Positions 34,121 to 46,111 of a stretch of DNA of 64,000 bases are shown here, one piece after another. This DNA comes from Saksenaea vasiformis B4078 (Eukaryota > Mucoromycota > Mucoromycetes > Mucorales > Saksenaeaceae). The stretch's first letter is position 1; every line of letters begins with the position of its first letter. Location: contig JNDT01002388.1 of the NCBI GenBank assembly GCA_000697055.1, positions 124,001 through 188,000 on the forward strand. The letters are read 5' to 3'. The position numbers were made by a program, and so were the translations under genes. The notes beneath the pieces were generated by a model that made no database searches, was not told the DNA's origin, and saw only the letters and a list, made by a program, of their open reading frames with translations.

Positions 34121-36126
34121 ACGAAAAAAAACACCCTTTATGGGGTGTTCCATGATGAACATTCAGTTGTGCTTCCCTTTTTTTTTATCATTCTTCACAA
34201 GCTCGCTATCTCAAACACTTTGCTTACCATGAACGCGGACTTCTCTCTCCCCCTCTCTATCTCTTATCTCTCCCCCTCTCTCTCTCTCTCTCACACACGC
34301 TTCTTCCCCCCTCCCCTTTTTTTTTTTACTTCTTCCTCAATCATACCCTTTCTTCTTCTTCTTCTTCTTTGTATATTTATTTTCCCCTCTTCTTCTTTCT
34401 TTGGTTCTGTTTATTGCGAAGCACAGTGTATGTGTGTAGTTCTATTGTACCTTTTTTCTTCTTCTTTTATTTCTTTCTTTGGGATTGTGAGAATGGCTTT
34501 TTTTTTTGGTATTTGCACAAAATTGTAATGTTCGTTCATGTTTCTTTTTTCTTTTCTTTCTTTCTTACTTCTTTTTTCTTCGATTTGTATCATATTTTCT
34601 TTCTTTGGTGTGTTTTGCTTTTTCTTTACTTTCTTCTGTCATGTTATTTCCCTTTGTTTTACACATTTCCTTTTATCTCGACTAAGACCGGTAGTTGAGA
34701 TGAAATGCAGGTTGGAGTAACTGCTAAAGAGAGTGAATAAATTGTGAATGACGTTTGGTGATGTTTTTTCCTTAATCCGTTTTTTTGCTGATAACTTTTT
34801 TTTCCTTTGTGTTTGCTTTCAAAATGGTTCGGAATTACGAAAAAAAATTTTTTTTTTTTTGGGAGCGATAACAATGTCTCACACCATCTTCCCAAACGTC
34901 TGTTTTCCCATAAGGCCGCTCTTTATTTTTCCGAATGTATCATCTGACTGGTGCGAACGCAAGGGTCTGTTTCTTTTTCGTCCATCGTCATGGAAATGGG
35001 TTTGACACAAAAAAAGAAACCCCGACCTTGCCAAATAGGTATAGTACCCCAGATGTCCATTGTTGTTGTTGTTGTTGTTGTTGCACGTTACATTGAGTGT
35101 CAGTACAGAAAGAAAAGAAATGAGTGTTATTAGAATGACGATCAGCGTTCCAAATACGGAACCTTTTGCCCTTGCCAACGTGTCCTGGTTGGCAAGGATC
35201 TAAAACCAACCACATGGGCACACACCCAACTAACAAAAAAGAACGTAAAAAAAAATAATTTTCCATTTGCTTGGCCGGAAAAATACAAAGAGGATGAAAC
35301 AAATCTAGAATGGTCTGCATCAAAAGAAAAAGGAACTGCAGGACCTCCGAAAAGTTGGTCCCGAAACATGATCCACAAAAGGATACTATTGCATCCCCAA
35401 AACGCGAGATGAACCGATCGGCTTGTTTTTTATCTTTTTTTTATTTCGTGTCCCCCATCCCTGAAAAAAAAACTATCAGTGCTATCATCATCGTGCAGAA
35501 ACAGAAAGTGAGGAAAAAGAAAAAGGAGGTGATGCATAAGTACATACATCTAAAAGTATGCCTGCTTGATGTTTTCTCGTGCCTGAAAAAAGCAAAATCC
35601 TCAATGTTCGGATGACATGGATGTTTATGGTAAAAAAAAAAAGGAAAGGTGATATGTAGGAAGGAGGAAAGGAATTACCGTGCGGATGGGTGCATAACTG
35701 TTTCATTTTTCCTGAACAACATCCTCTCATACCAAACAACCATGCGTTCAATAAATCGAAATATGTTTTCTTTTTAAGTTTACTGATTGCGAATTTTTTA
35801 ATAATGAAGTCATCGCAAAAGCAACCTTGATGAGTTCTGCGGAACGTGCCACGAAAAGGAACGTAGATAGAACTTATTCAAAGACACGTGTAAATCAATC
35901 CATCAATATCTTCTTCTCAAAAAACCAAGCTCGGCCCATTCTGAACATCTTCACAAATGACGAACCATTCGCCCATCTGTACCACATACGCGCGCCCCAC
36001 CTCCGTAGGAGAATATCGTATGATCACCGACACAGCCACACCGCAAAATGTCAATGAAAATGATAAATGCCATTTTGTTTTAGTTATAGAAAGTACGTAC
36101 ATAATAGAGGGGAATATTATCATCTT
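34121..36126. other. intergenic between convergent genes
   Basis: About 2 kb. 34145-34700 is C/T-rich low-complexity DNA with (CT)n runs around 34255-34295, probably the 3' flank of the EDC1-like gene. A (TTG)n run lies at about 35059-35083. A perfect 10-bp inverted repeat is at 35170-35197. The small reading frames here are low in complexity and not supported. Confidence 0.5.
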
Positions 36127-38848
36127 TCAAATCATGCCAAATCCTTCCGAGTTGCTAATACTTGTCAACAATCGTTCGCGTAATTTCTGTTTACTGCTGT
36201 ATTCGCATAACAGCAAAACATTGTAACACGTATGCGATGTTGGTAACCTTGGAAATGAGAATAGTCAGTCAATCAATGAACCTATCCCCCCTGATCTTTC
36301 TTTCTTTCTTCCTCACCTGTCCGAATCACCCCCGTTTTTTGCAATGACAAACTGAAGCTTACTTAATCCACCGATCGGTGCCTATCCTACAGCATCAGTA
36401 TCACCTCGTTTTGTGTCCAACAGGTGTTCTTACCCTATCAGAACCTGTAGCGAAAAACAGCAATTTCTTCTTCTCTTCAGGGGTAAATGAGTGGACAATT
36501 TCCCAAAAGTACCTTACAAAGCACCTTGTTAATAACATGGCAGACATCGACAAATCCAGCTTACTTTATAATGAAGGAGTCTTTTGTCCATCCACCATCG
36601 TAAACCGTGGATCTTTCTAGTGCTTCAAAATCCAGATCAGAGCTACCACATATCAGCTGTTCTATCTCTTCTGGCCTAAAAATCTAACCGATCCCCTGTG
36701 TTTTAAGAAACAACCTTATACAGAGATATACTTATTTACCTTGATTGCGCTATCTTGACAGACTAAACGGAATCCCTCTCGAAAAGCCAGTAGCTGTTTT
36801 TCCACTGATTTGAAAAGGATGAATCGGGTATACAACTCAACAAACTCTAAATCGCTCACTCGTCAAAACTTGGTCAAATGATATGATCTGTTTACCTCCA
36901 CGATTTTCATTCGTCAGCTGGATAGTTGATCCCATCGGCTTCAGATCAAACGTATAAACATGTCCACACGATTCAAGATTCACCTGGAACGATCGATCAT
37001 ACTCCGACTCAACATGTCCATCAAAGGTTAGCAGTTGTTTCAAACCTTTCCCCAGACTCTGCTCGTTATTCAGTTCAATAAGAAAAAGCAAGTAACAAGC
37101 GAAAAGTCATTCACTTACGGGATCAAGTTGTTCCAGATCGGGAAGCGTAACATCTATGTTCATCAACTGTTTGTACAATGCAAGCGGAAAATGCAGATCC
37201 AAAATAACGCTATTGTAGACAGCGAGACCAAGCAGTAGTCCTACTAACTTGTATTCTCGTATGGTATAATCATCCACAGCAGGGTTTGCGTTGAACCAAC
37301 AGAGTCGTGACTCTTCGTTAAAAATAAACATGCCTAATATACATCGTACAATGAGATTGATTGACAATGTCTATTCCTGGTTACATCGTCGTTACCGTAT
37401 TTAGGATCAAATAATTCGCGGACAACGAGTTGAAAAAATTCCTTCTGCACACCCCCTTCATCAACACCTTCTTCGCCCACAAATTGTACACGCAGCTGTT
37501 TCTTAAGATCATGGACCGATTTTTCTTCAAGCTAAAAAAAAAAAAAGAACATGTTTGTTATTATTGCCATCCTCCTAAAACACCATCACACAACGCGTAC
37601 TTACCTGTTCCAAAGCATCTGCAATGATATGGTCTCGGCGAATTTCTAACACTAAATAGGGACTATTGACACCTAAAATATACAAACTGGTTTAGTAGTT
37701 CTAATCCAATAGAATGGTCTTACCTTGAAATAGCGCTCGGAAAAACGCATCTTGTAATTCATGTCGCATCTGAAAGACACTTTCGATTTTCAGTATATCC
37801 GCTTTGATGGCGGGATTCAGCACAAAGGAATAATCACAAAATGAAAATCTATGCTGAAAGTTGCTCGTGTTATTCCTTTCATATTGCCCGCAGCCGTTAC
37901 CCTTTATGATCCTTGAAATTTGGAAAATCTTCCTTTATTTCCAAGCGCTCGTTCAACTCGTCGTTATAAAACTCCGTGTAGGGAACGTAATGCCGCCGCT
38001 CATTGAGTCTATCTATTAAGCATAGAGGCTTAGAGCAGAATGTCGGATCATAGAACTTACACATCATTGCTAAACATTTCGTTGCGTCAATGATAGAGGG
38101 ATTGGAATTGGGACTCATTTCAGATCGTGTTACCAGATCACGGATGAGTTGTTGAAACAAAAGCAAGATATGTTCGAATTCAGCCGATGCGCGAGATGTC
38201 TCTGTGGGTTCAATAAGGTACCGGCATAGCATATCTTGCAAGTAATCATTCAAATTAGCAGTAAATTCACAAAGATCAATTAAAATGCCATTCAAATAAA
38301 ATGGATTGACAAACGTTGGGCACTTGATTTTTTTTTTTCTTATTGATCAGTTATCCATGAAAGTCAATTTTTTTTTTTTTTACCTGGAACATAATAACGA
38401 GAACATTCAAATGCTGTGCACCGATCTTTTCTTTGCTATTCCGAACACAATACCGTAAAAGATTACGCGATCGTCTTTCGAGTTGCTCTGTAATATAGGA
38501 AGGACACTAACAGGGTATGTCAGCGATCATCTTTGGATCCACAAGAGCTTGCCTCCGATTGCAACGTCTCAAATGCCATGCGCGCTTGTTGTTTATCCAC
38601 AGGACAAAGTCTGTAAGACCCATTACCCTTCTGTAGAACCATCATGTAAGAGAGGAGGCGGCATGGATGGTCCATCGAGAAATTACCCTCATAAAGCTCC
38701 CACTCAAAGCATGGATATCGCCAAACACAGTCAACAGTTTGTCCTCGAGAGGATTCCACACATTGCTTTCTTTACATTGATCCACAAGCGTACGAACAGT
38801 TTCGTAATCAATGGAGTCCGATCGAGATGGCGGCGTCAGTTTATTCAT
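36127..38848 (-). CDS. HECT-type E3 ubiquitin ligase (HUL4/HECTD2-like)
   Basis: Fourteen small exons, complement of 38687-38848, 38553-38630, 38384-38485, 37901-38322, 37724-37848, 37605-37672, 37396-37531, 37119-37333, 36896-37058, 36740-36846, 36565-36683, 36434-36512, 36317-36381 and 36127-36247, give 653 residues with every junction in frame. The N-terminal half has the HUL4-type lead-in ([15 protein letters not shown]). The HECT domain follows: [77 protein letters not shown] and [10 protein letters not shown]. The C-lobe ends PTSHTCYN, with catalytic Cys621. It transfers ubiquitin through a thioester; substrates are unknown. Intron 2 (38486-38552) fits best as GC-AG. The N-terminus, short for the family, is the least certain part. 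Confidence 0.9.
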
Positions 38849-40111
38849 GGCAAAAAAGTAAAACAGAGAATGCGAGATCTTGGTGGAACAAATGTCTCTG
38901 GTGGCTCTGACTTTGAGAATAAAGCAGGCCTACTGACCTTCCATTTGCGGAAATGCTATGAGAAGAGACATCGGCTGTCAGAAGCGAGCCTTCTGTTTGT
39001 ACGTCGTTCGCAGAGAACTATCACTATCACTTGGTGCGCTATGAGTACCTTGATATAACAAATAAAAGCTGATGCTATTGATGTTATGTTCGTTTACTCT
39101 TGATGCGTTGCTGATCCCCCTGAGACAACCCCCTGATTGAACCATCATGGTACAACTCTGCCTAGAGGTAAGCCATGCTGTTCAAGTACATTTTTTTTCT
39201 TTTTTCTTTTTTTTTTTACTACGCGGATAACAAGTGCATTGTAGTTCATGTACGATGAAAAACTTATCTGCAATGATGCAAGACTTGGAACATTCTTTGC
39301 CTTATCTCCCTTGATAAGTATTTATAGATAGCTCTTCTTTTTTTTATTTATTTATTTAAGCCTTGAATAGGTATGCATACTTCATCAAATTTGAAATACC
39401 TCTAGTAGGATATAGCTCATCGTCTAAGGTAGGGTCGATAACGCTGTAGTTACTAGGCTACGAGAGAATAGCAAGGTCATGCATCCATTTGAACGTCGTT
39501 TACGTTAACGTTAATTCCGCAAATGTAGTATGATCTATATTAAGGCAGGCAACAAACACAAGAACTAAGCTCGCAAAAAAAAAAAAAAAATATACGCAAG
39601 ATAGCACCATGGCTTTTGGTTTCCCCCCCCCCCCCTTGCAAACATTGCGCAGGATCGCATGACGGAATCTGTTATCTAAGCAATTAATCTCTTACAAAAG
39701 GGAATAAATGGCAAATATAGGTATAAGCAATGTGAATGTTTATTGACTGTGGGTGTCGCCATTCATGGCTAGAATGCTAGTTTTTTCTTCTTTCTCGTAC
39801 AATTTGGATCATAAGAAAACTGCTAGCAGGCTTTCAAGTGATAGACGCTTCTCGCATCGCATGTTTGACGGCTAGTTTCTTTATTTCGGTCGGGTAACAG
39901 CAAACAGCTTTGATGTTGTTATGGTGATACAATTCCGCAAAACACTCCCGACTCGTAATTGACAGTAAACACATCTGCAAAAGGGTCGGCCCAAAGTCTA
40001 CTAGGAAACAGGAAATCAGTTATGCATGCTGAAACTTGTACCTGATTTCTGATTGGGCAAGACAACTATTTAGTAGACTCGAGGAAATTGGGGACTTTGA
40101 CAGCTTTTTCG
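38849..40111. other. intergenic, nothing recognised
   Basis: About 1.26 kb containing homopolymer runs (T at 39190-39218, A at 39577-39592, C at about 39626-39635). The reading frame at 38483-39058 (plus) is largely the antisense of the HECT gene. No gene is supported. Confidence 0.5.
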
Positions 40112-41067
40112 ATGCGCTTCCTCTCGAGATCTCTTCCATTACTGAGACATGCGAATGCTTCAATGATCTCGCGTTGGCATTCGTCGGTGCTCCTTAAGCA
40201 AGTAGACATCGACAGTGATTTTCGATTACGTGCTGGTGAAGAAAATTATGCGTGCGACATGAACACGCCATTACCGCACCAACCCTTGCTGGAGAAACTG
40301 ATCAATGAGACAAAACAAACATTCAGTGCTGCATTCATGTCAACGGGCACAGTACAGGCACAATTACTGCATCAACTTGTGGCTATTACAAGGTCCAAGA
40401 GAGCGTTGGAAATTGGTACCTTTACGGGCCACGGAGCCATCGCCATGGCTTCAGCCCTACCGGCTGAGGGCAAACTGATATCTTTAGAAAATTCGCCCGA
40501 GCATGCTGTGATAGCGCGTCGCTACATAAAAGAAGCAAAACTTGATAGTAAAATTGAAGTCATGGAAGGTGACGCCCGGGATAGGTAAGAAAAAATGCGC
40601 TATTTTTTTTTTCTTTTTTGATTGACAGCTCATTCCGCTACTAGTCTCAACTCGCTCATTCGGAAGAATGACCCGTTTGACTTCATTTTTCTAGGTAGGG
40701 TTCTTTTTATGCTTGAGTATAACCTATCTAATTTAGAATAGATGCCAACAAATCCGCATACATTAATTACTTTGATACCATCATGGGAAGCAACCTTCTA
40801 CAGGATCACGGCGTTCTTCTTGCAGATAACGGTAAGCAGACATATGTGAAATGTTAGCGATACTAAGTAGAATTAGTTCTTTTGTTTGGAGAAGTCTGCC
40901 GCCATGGCGGATATTCAAGTCCAGGGAACGCGGAAATATCAAAAAACGTGAAGAAAATGGCGAAAAAAGTACACGAATTCAACCAACACGTATTAAACGA
41001 TCCCAGAGTGGAGGTCGTCATGCTTCCGTTGTTTGACGGATTATCCGTCATTCGCAAGAAATTATAA
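40112..41067 (+). CDS. class I SAM-dependent O-methyltransferase (CCoAOMT-like)
   Basis: Four exons (40112-40584, 40645-40694, 40742-40831, 40877-41067) give 267 residues, the usual size for this family. The SAM-binding motif is LEIGTFTGHG (99-108), followed by the acidic LISLENSPEH loop. The metal-binding segment FIFLDANKSAY spans the second intron, and LLADNVLLFGEV is the next metal-site motif. The C-terminus (MLPLFDGLSVIRKK) is the conserved family ending. The first 25 residues (MRFLSRSLPLLRHANAS...) are Arg/Ser/Leu-rich without acidic residues, suggesting a mitochondrial presequence. Members methylate catechol-type hydroxyls with a divalent metal; the substrate here is unknown. The start is the first ATG in frame. 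Confidence 0.92.
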
Positions 41068-41806
41068 TGCGTTACCAACCCTTCATCCGACTAGAAAACA
41101 GCATCCCATTGCAGAACTGTTCCAGCACACAGCGAGGGTTCTGCTCGATAACTACGGTTTCTCGCTTCTTTTCGTTAACTCCACAACGGATTTGTTGTCA
41201 ATAATCATCAATATATTGTGTAAACATCCCACTGACCTTTTGGGCAGTATGTTCACTCTTTTTTTTTTTTTTTTTTTGCTGGCAGGAAGAGGGAGAAGGC
41301 GTTCCTTTTTTTTTTTTTTCAAGTGCAGACGCCATGACGAAACCATAACCCCGGTATGGATCGGTCTGTCCCACCTGGTCAATGAAATCAGAGGTACGTG
41401 TTTGCTTCTGGTTCATGTGCGCATAGCCATTGCAGAAGAATGGGGCATACAGACAAAGAAGCCATGTCCATGTTGTCTCATGTCGGTACGCGACAATGTC
41501 GCTGAAGAGGTTTTGATGATTCGCTCCGGTGTTTTGCAACTCTTAAAGCGTTTCCCCAAAACGTGAAGAGCCAAATTCTCACATGGCTATAAAGAAAGAA
41601 GACAGTTTGACATATCCATGGAGTGTGGGGTTTTTCAGCATCATGCGCCGGTAGCTGACCTTTTGACTCAGCTGAATTGTTCCGATTTGGTTGAAGTATG
41701 GCATAAAATAAAACCAGACGTGATTTTTTTTCCCTGGTGCCTTTTTTTTTTTCTCTCTCTAACCCCGTTTTCCCCACAACATAAACCCAGTTCCTGGTTC
41801 TCAACT
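41068..41806. other. intergenic with coding-like fragments
   Basis: Plus-strand segments in changing frames look coding: 41095-41250 (PIAELFQHTARVLLDNYGFS) and about 41335-41390 (DETITPVWIGLSHLVNEIR), followed by pieces up to a stop at about 41566. They may be exons of a small unrecognised gene or remnants. T runs break them at 41261-41277 and 41308-41320. The rest is the acyl-CoA oxidase promoter. Confidence 0.25.
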
Positions 41807-44252
41807 ATGACTATTCCTCTTCAGAACTCTACAGCTCCAGATGCAAAGGCTGCCTTGGCTCGATTGGAGCTGATTAAACGTCAGTTGAACCTGACGCCCT
41901 CGTCCATGTCCCTACAGGCACCTAAAGACATGGCTGCTGAACGCGCTGCAGCTGAGTTTAATATTGATGCTTTGGCTCGCTGGTGGGCAGGCGGGGACAA
42001 GCAATATGAGCTCCTGGTAAAACTAATTTACTCTCCCTGCAGTGTTGCATTTACCAGAAATCCTTTTCTCAACCTTGTTTCTGTTGACAGCAAAAAGCAT
42101 ATCAAATTATCAGAGGTGATCCTGACTTGGTTGTGCAGTCACCTCGAAACTTCCTCGAGTTTACCACCGCTGAAATGCGTGAATTGTAAGTCAAGTCAAT
42201 TTTTGCCTATGACTCCCTTCTAACCGCTATATCCTATGCAAAGTACCATGGGCCAAATTTACAAAATCACGCAAATTGCAAAAGACCCGGTGCTCGGTGC
42301 CAATAGAGACCTGGTGTATGAAATCGCACGTGCCGTTAATATCTACAATGAATCTTTCTCTATGCGTTTCTTTATCCATGATTCTCTGTTTCGAAATGTT
42401 GTCATGATGTTAGGCAGCAACGAGCAACGGGAACAGTGGCTTGATGAAGTGGATAATTTTCGAATTCTTGGATGTTTTGCCATGGTAAGCTCCGTTATTC
42501 TTCTCGTGTAACGTTTCAGCGAGCTGATCTCTCTCTCTCCTTGGTGGTTAGACTGAACTCGGTCATAGTTCTGCTCTTCGAGATATAGAAACAACAGCTA
42601 CCTATGATGCCAATGCGGACGAATTCATTGTTGACTCTCCTTCAATCACTGCAACAAAATGGTGGATTGGTATGTCAGGCCAGACCGCCACACATGCTGT
42701 TGTCATTTCGCAAACCGTGATCAACGGCCAGAAGGTCGGCCTCAACTGGTTCATCGTCCAGCTTCGAGAAAAAGGAACAGGAAAATTGATGCCAAATGTG
42801 GTGATCGGCGACATTGGTCAAAAAGCAGGACACCATGGTGTAGACAATGGCTGGATCCAGTTCCGTGGCGTCCGCATCCCACGCTCTCATATGCTTAGTA
42901 AATGGGTTGAACTTGACCGCCACGGCAACTATACACCGGCTCCTAACCCCGCCGTTATGTATGCCACATTGATTCCCGAGCGTCTTTCCTTAGTGACAGT
43001 GACGACCCAAATGATCTCGCAAGCCCTCACCATTGCCACGCGCTACGGTGTGACCCGTCGACAAGGTCCCAAGAACTGTCAGATCATGGATTATCAATCC
43101 CATTTCGTCAAATTGATCCCTGCCATCGCCTTCATGTATGCAGTCAAGTCTGCGCAAGATGTCTTGGATGACCAGTTCAAGGTGCTGACCACAGGCGGCG
43201 AGATGGATCCTACCGTGTACCTGAACCATATGGGTGAAATGCATGCCATTTCAGCGTCTCTCAAGGGTCTGACAGGCTGGTATTCCTCGGAAGTCCTCGA
43301 GACATGTCGTCGCGCCTGCGGTGGCCATGCTTATTCCTCTTACAATGCCATTGCCAATATCATTGCTGACTGGGGCGTGATGACAACGGGTGGTGGCGAC
43401 AATGTGGTGGTGCTCCAGCAAGCCGCTAGACTTTTGCTCTATCGATTGTCACAGAAACTCGAATTTGACGAATATCCTGAGCTGAAATTCAAGAGCTCTA
43501 CTCATTACATCGCGGATGCAAAGCGCTACCTAGCTAACCAGACTTGGGCAGTGAAGGATATTGCTCAATGCATTGAACAACCCAAATTAATCGAAGATGC
43601 ATTATACAGCATCCTTGTGAAACGGGTAAAGCTTCTTTTCTTGTCTTCTCTTCTCTTCGTTGCTAACACTGGAAAAAAAAAATTGATTTTAGCTTTACAG
43701 CATCCAGAAACAGCTTGAAAACGGGAAATCACATCATGATGTCTTGCTTGACTCTGTTCGCGTGGCCGAATTCCATTGTGCAGCGTTCATGTACAATGTG
43801 AGCGTCTCCAAATTCATAGACTCGCCGGATGCAGCCATTGAACCTAGCGTTCTTTCCATTATGCGCCGAATTACAACGCTATGGGGTCTCCATGTGCTTT
43901 ACACTTATAGTGACCAAGGATTTAAGGAAGGCTTCCTTAATCCCGAGCAAGTGAAGAACATAGAGCAAGTCTATCAGGATGTAAGTAAATAGGTTTAAGT
44001 AACGATTCGTTTTGTCTCACACACATAACACATTCTGTAAAGTACTGCAAGTCGCTTCGTAAACAAGTGATCGGACTTACAGATGCCTTCGGGTTCCCTG
44101 ACTTTGTGCTCAAGGCTCCGATCGCCAGATACGACGGTGATATCTACCAACCTTACTTTGATACAGTCCTCCAAGCACCCAATAGCATGGGTCCTACGCC
44201 GTACCACGATAAATACATCAAACCCTTGACGGAACGAGATTCGCGCAAATAA
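41807..44252 (+). CDS. peroxisomal acyl-CoA oxidase
   Basis: FAD enzyme of the first step of peroxisomal beta-oxidation (acyl-CoA to trans-2-enoyl-CoA plus H2O2). Six exons (41807-42016, 42091-42185, 42244-42484, 42552-43625, 43693-43980, 44043-44252) give 705 residues, normal for the family. Seen: the flavin motif TELGHSSALR right after intron 3; GQKAGHHGVDNGWIQFRGVR; the RRACGGHAYSSYN motif; and the acyl-CoA oxidase C-terminal domain. Residues 19-27, RLELIKRQL, match the peroxisomal PTS2 consensus exactly. The C-terminus (DSRK) is not a canonical PTS1. The catalytic-base position of animal and plant enzymes (E in x-E-G-E/D-N) reads Gly here (GGGDN, about residue 463). Confidence 0.95.
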
Positions 44253-45272
44253 TAATAAGATTTGTTATTTTTCTTCTGTTTTACAATCGCAAGATAAGAA
44301 TAAAACAAAGTTTTTTTTTCTTTTTTGTATACAAAAGCATTTTTGGTTCTGTTGATATTTTTTTTTTTTTGCTGTAAGAATGCTGCACGCCAACGGTAAA
44401 CACAAGAACATACTGGGACAGGATATGAGTACGTAACTGTTGGAGCCAAGCCGAGGAAATGGTGATTAGATGCAGCATTTGCCAACTTAGTATACATGCA
44501 AAGAAGTGTGTGTTCCATCATCTTCAAATAGTGTTTGTTCCAAGAATCTGACTTTCTCGTATGGGTAGTAGTACTTATAACAACAAAGAAAACCTTAGTT
44601 ACCACACGCACCCACCATTTCAATTCAAGGCAACCATTCACGGGCACTATAGATTAGTTATAACATGCAATAATGGGTTTGATCAACAAAATGCGGAAGA
44701 TCATTTGCAGCATTGCAACATCTTAGCTCCTCCTCGCCTTCCTTTTCGTGAATAGGTTTAACCACTTGTACCATTGTGCACGAGCTTGTAACACAATAGT
44801 CAAGCAAACTGCAACGCGATGCGTCGTACACATCCTGCATCACAGCATTTAATTCCGCTAAACGGTGCCCTGCTCGTTGCCACAAACAGCTTAAGGTTCT
44901 AAGTACGAAAACAAACTCTGAAGCACCGCTTTATAAGACAAGAAAAAGAAAGAAAGAAAGGAAGAAGGACCTGTACATGCGCAACTGTTTCGTCACTATG
45001 CTATTCATTTTTATTTGATTTTTTTCTTTTTACCTATGTCACAAAAGGAATAGTTAAAAATACGACCAAATAGATTGATGAGATTTAAACTGTTTCGAGG
45101 GAGGGAGAAGGGGGACCGCATTAAGCGTACAGAATATGATTGGCTGAGGAGTATGAGCCAAAAAATCGCGATCTGTTTAGGCTTTAAGCGAGTTGCACAC
45201 CTGTATGATTTGAGGTGCTACCAACAGCCAGTGTGGTTCTTCACCCTTTTCTTTCTCTCTTAACCTTTATTT
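44253..45272. other. intergenic, one unrecognised minus-strand fragment
   Basis: About 1 kb. The minus-strand frame 44658-44885 reads coding-like (QRAGHRLAELNAVMQDVYDA) but no partner exons or known motif were found. The remainder is T-rich with no feature seen. Confidence 0.3.
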
Positions 45273-46073
45273 ATGGGGACCGCCATCCCTTACTCGTATT
45301 CCCGGAAGCCACCGGGCTCCTTTTATTTCTTAATCCTTTTTTTCGTTTTTGGATTCATCTTGAATACCGCGTATGCACGTACGTAAACCGTATTCTTTTG
45401 TTCGACGCGTCTGTTGTTGTTGTTCATCTTTATTCAATCCTAAAATTTAGATACGCAACTGCAAAGAAATACGAGTGTAGGCAGTCATGCTTATAGCCGA
45501 AGACAAAACGAACCTCATAACGGCGGTAAGAAAATGGGACATTCTTCGTGAAATCAGTGGCTAAATAAAATTCTACCAGAAAGTCCTTCTGGAAAGGATG
45601 AAGGAAGTAAGGGAATGGGTCACCAGACGCCTGAGATAGCATCTAGTAGTAAAAGCAGTGACGATCATCATTATCCAGCACCTTCCGACCATCGCTCTGC
45701 ATCAGATGACCAGCATCCGATGTCTACCAACCATGATTCAGAGAGACAGAACGGGCATAGTCATTCTGAAGGATCTACATCAAGCGCAAACCCAGCAAAG
45801 GCCGATTCTCCGAAGCGCGATGCGGAGGAAAAGTCACCTCCAGACGGTGCACAGCACACGAAGGCAGACAACCCTAGTACCTCTGCTGAACACACTGACG
45901 GTCCTTCTACATCTTCGTATAAACCAGAAGAAACAGAAAGTAGTAGTAGTAGTAGTAGTCATCGTACTACAAACTCTGATGTTACGCCAACGGGAAAACC
46001 TACCACCTCGGAACCGGTGCCACCAACCGATAAGCCTGTTAGCTCTACTGACCAATCTCCCACAACAACAACA

Positions 46074-46111
<38 letters not shown>

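Noticed and set aside
34145..34720. Phe/Ser-rich plus-strand ORFs after the EDC1-like gene
   Set aside because: Low-complexity CT-rich DNA translated; no conserved segment.
38483..39058. 191-codon plus-strand ORF
   Set aside because: Mostly antisense of the HECT ligase 5' exons, which form a consistent spliced model on the minus strand.
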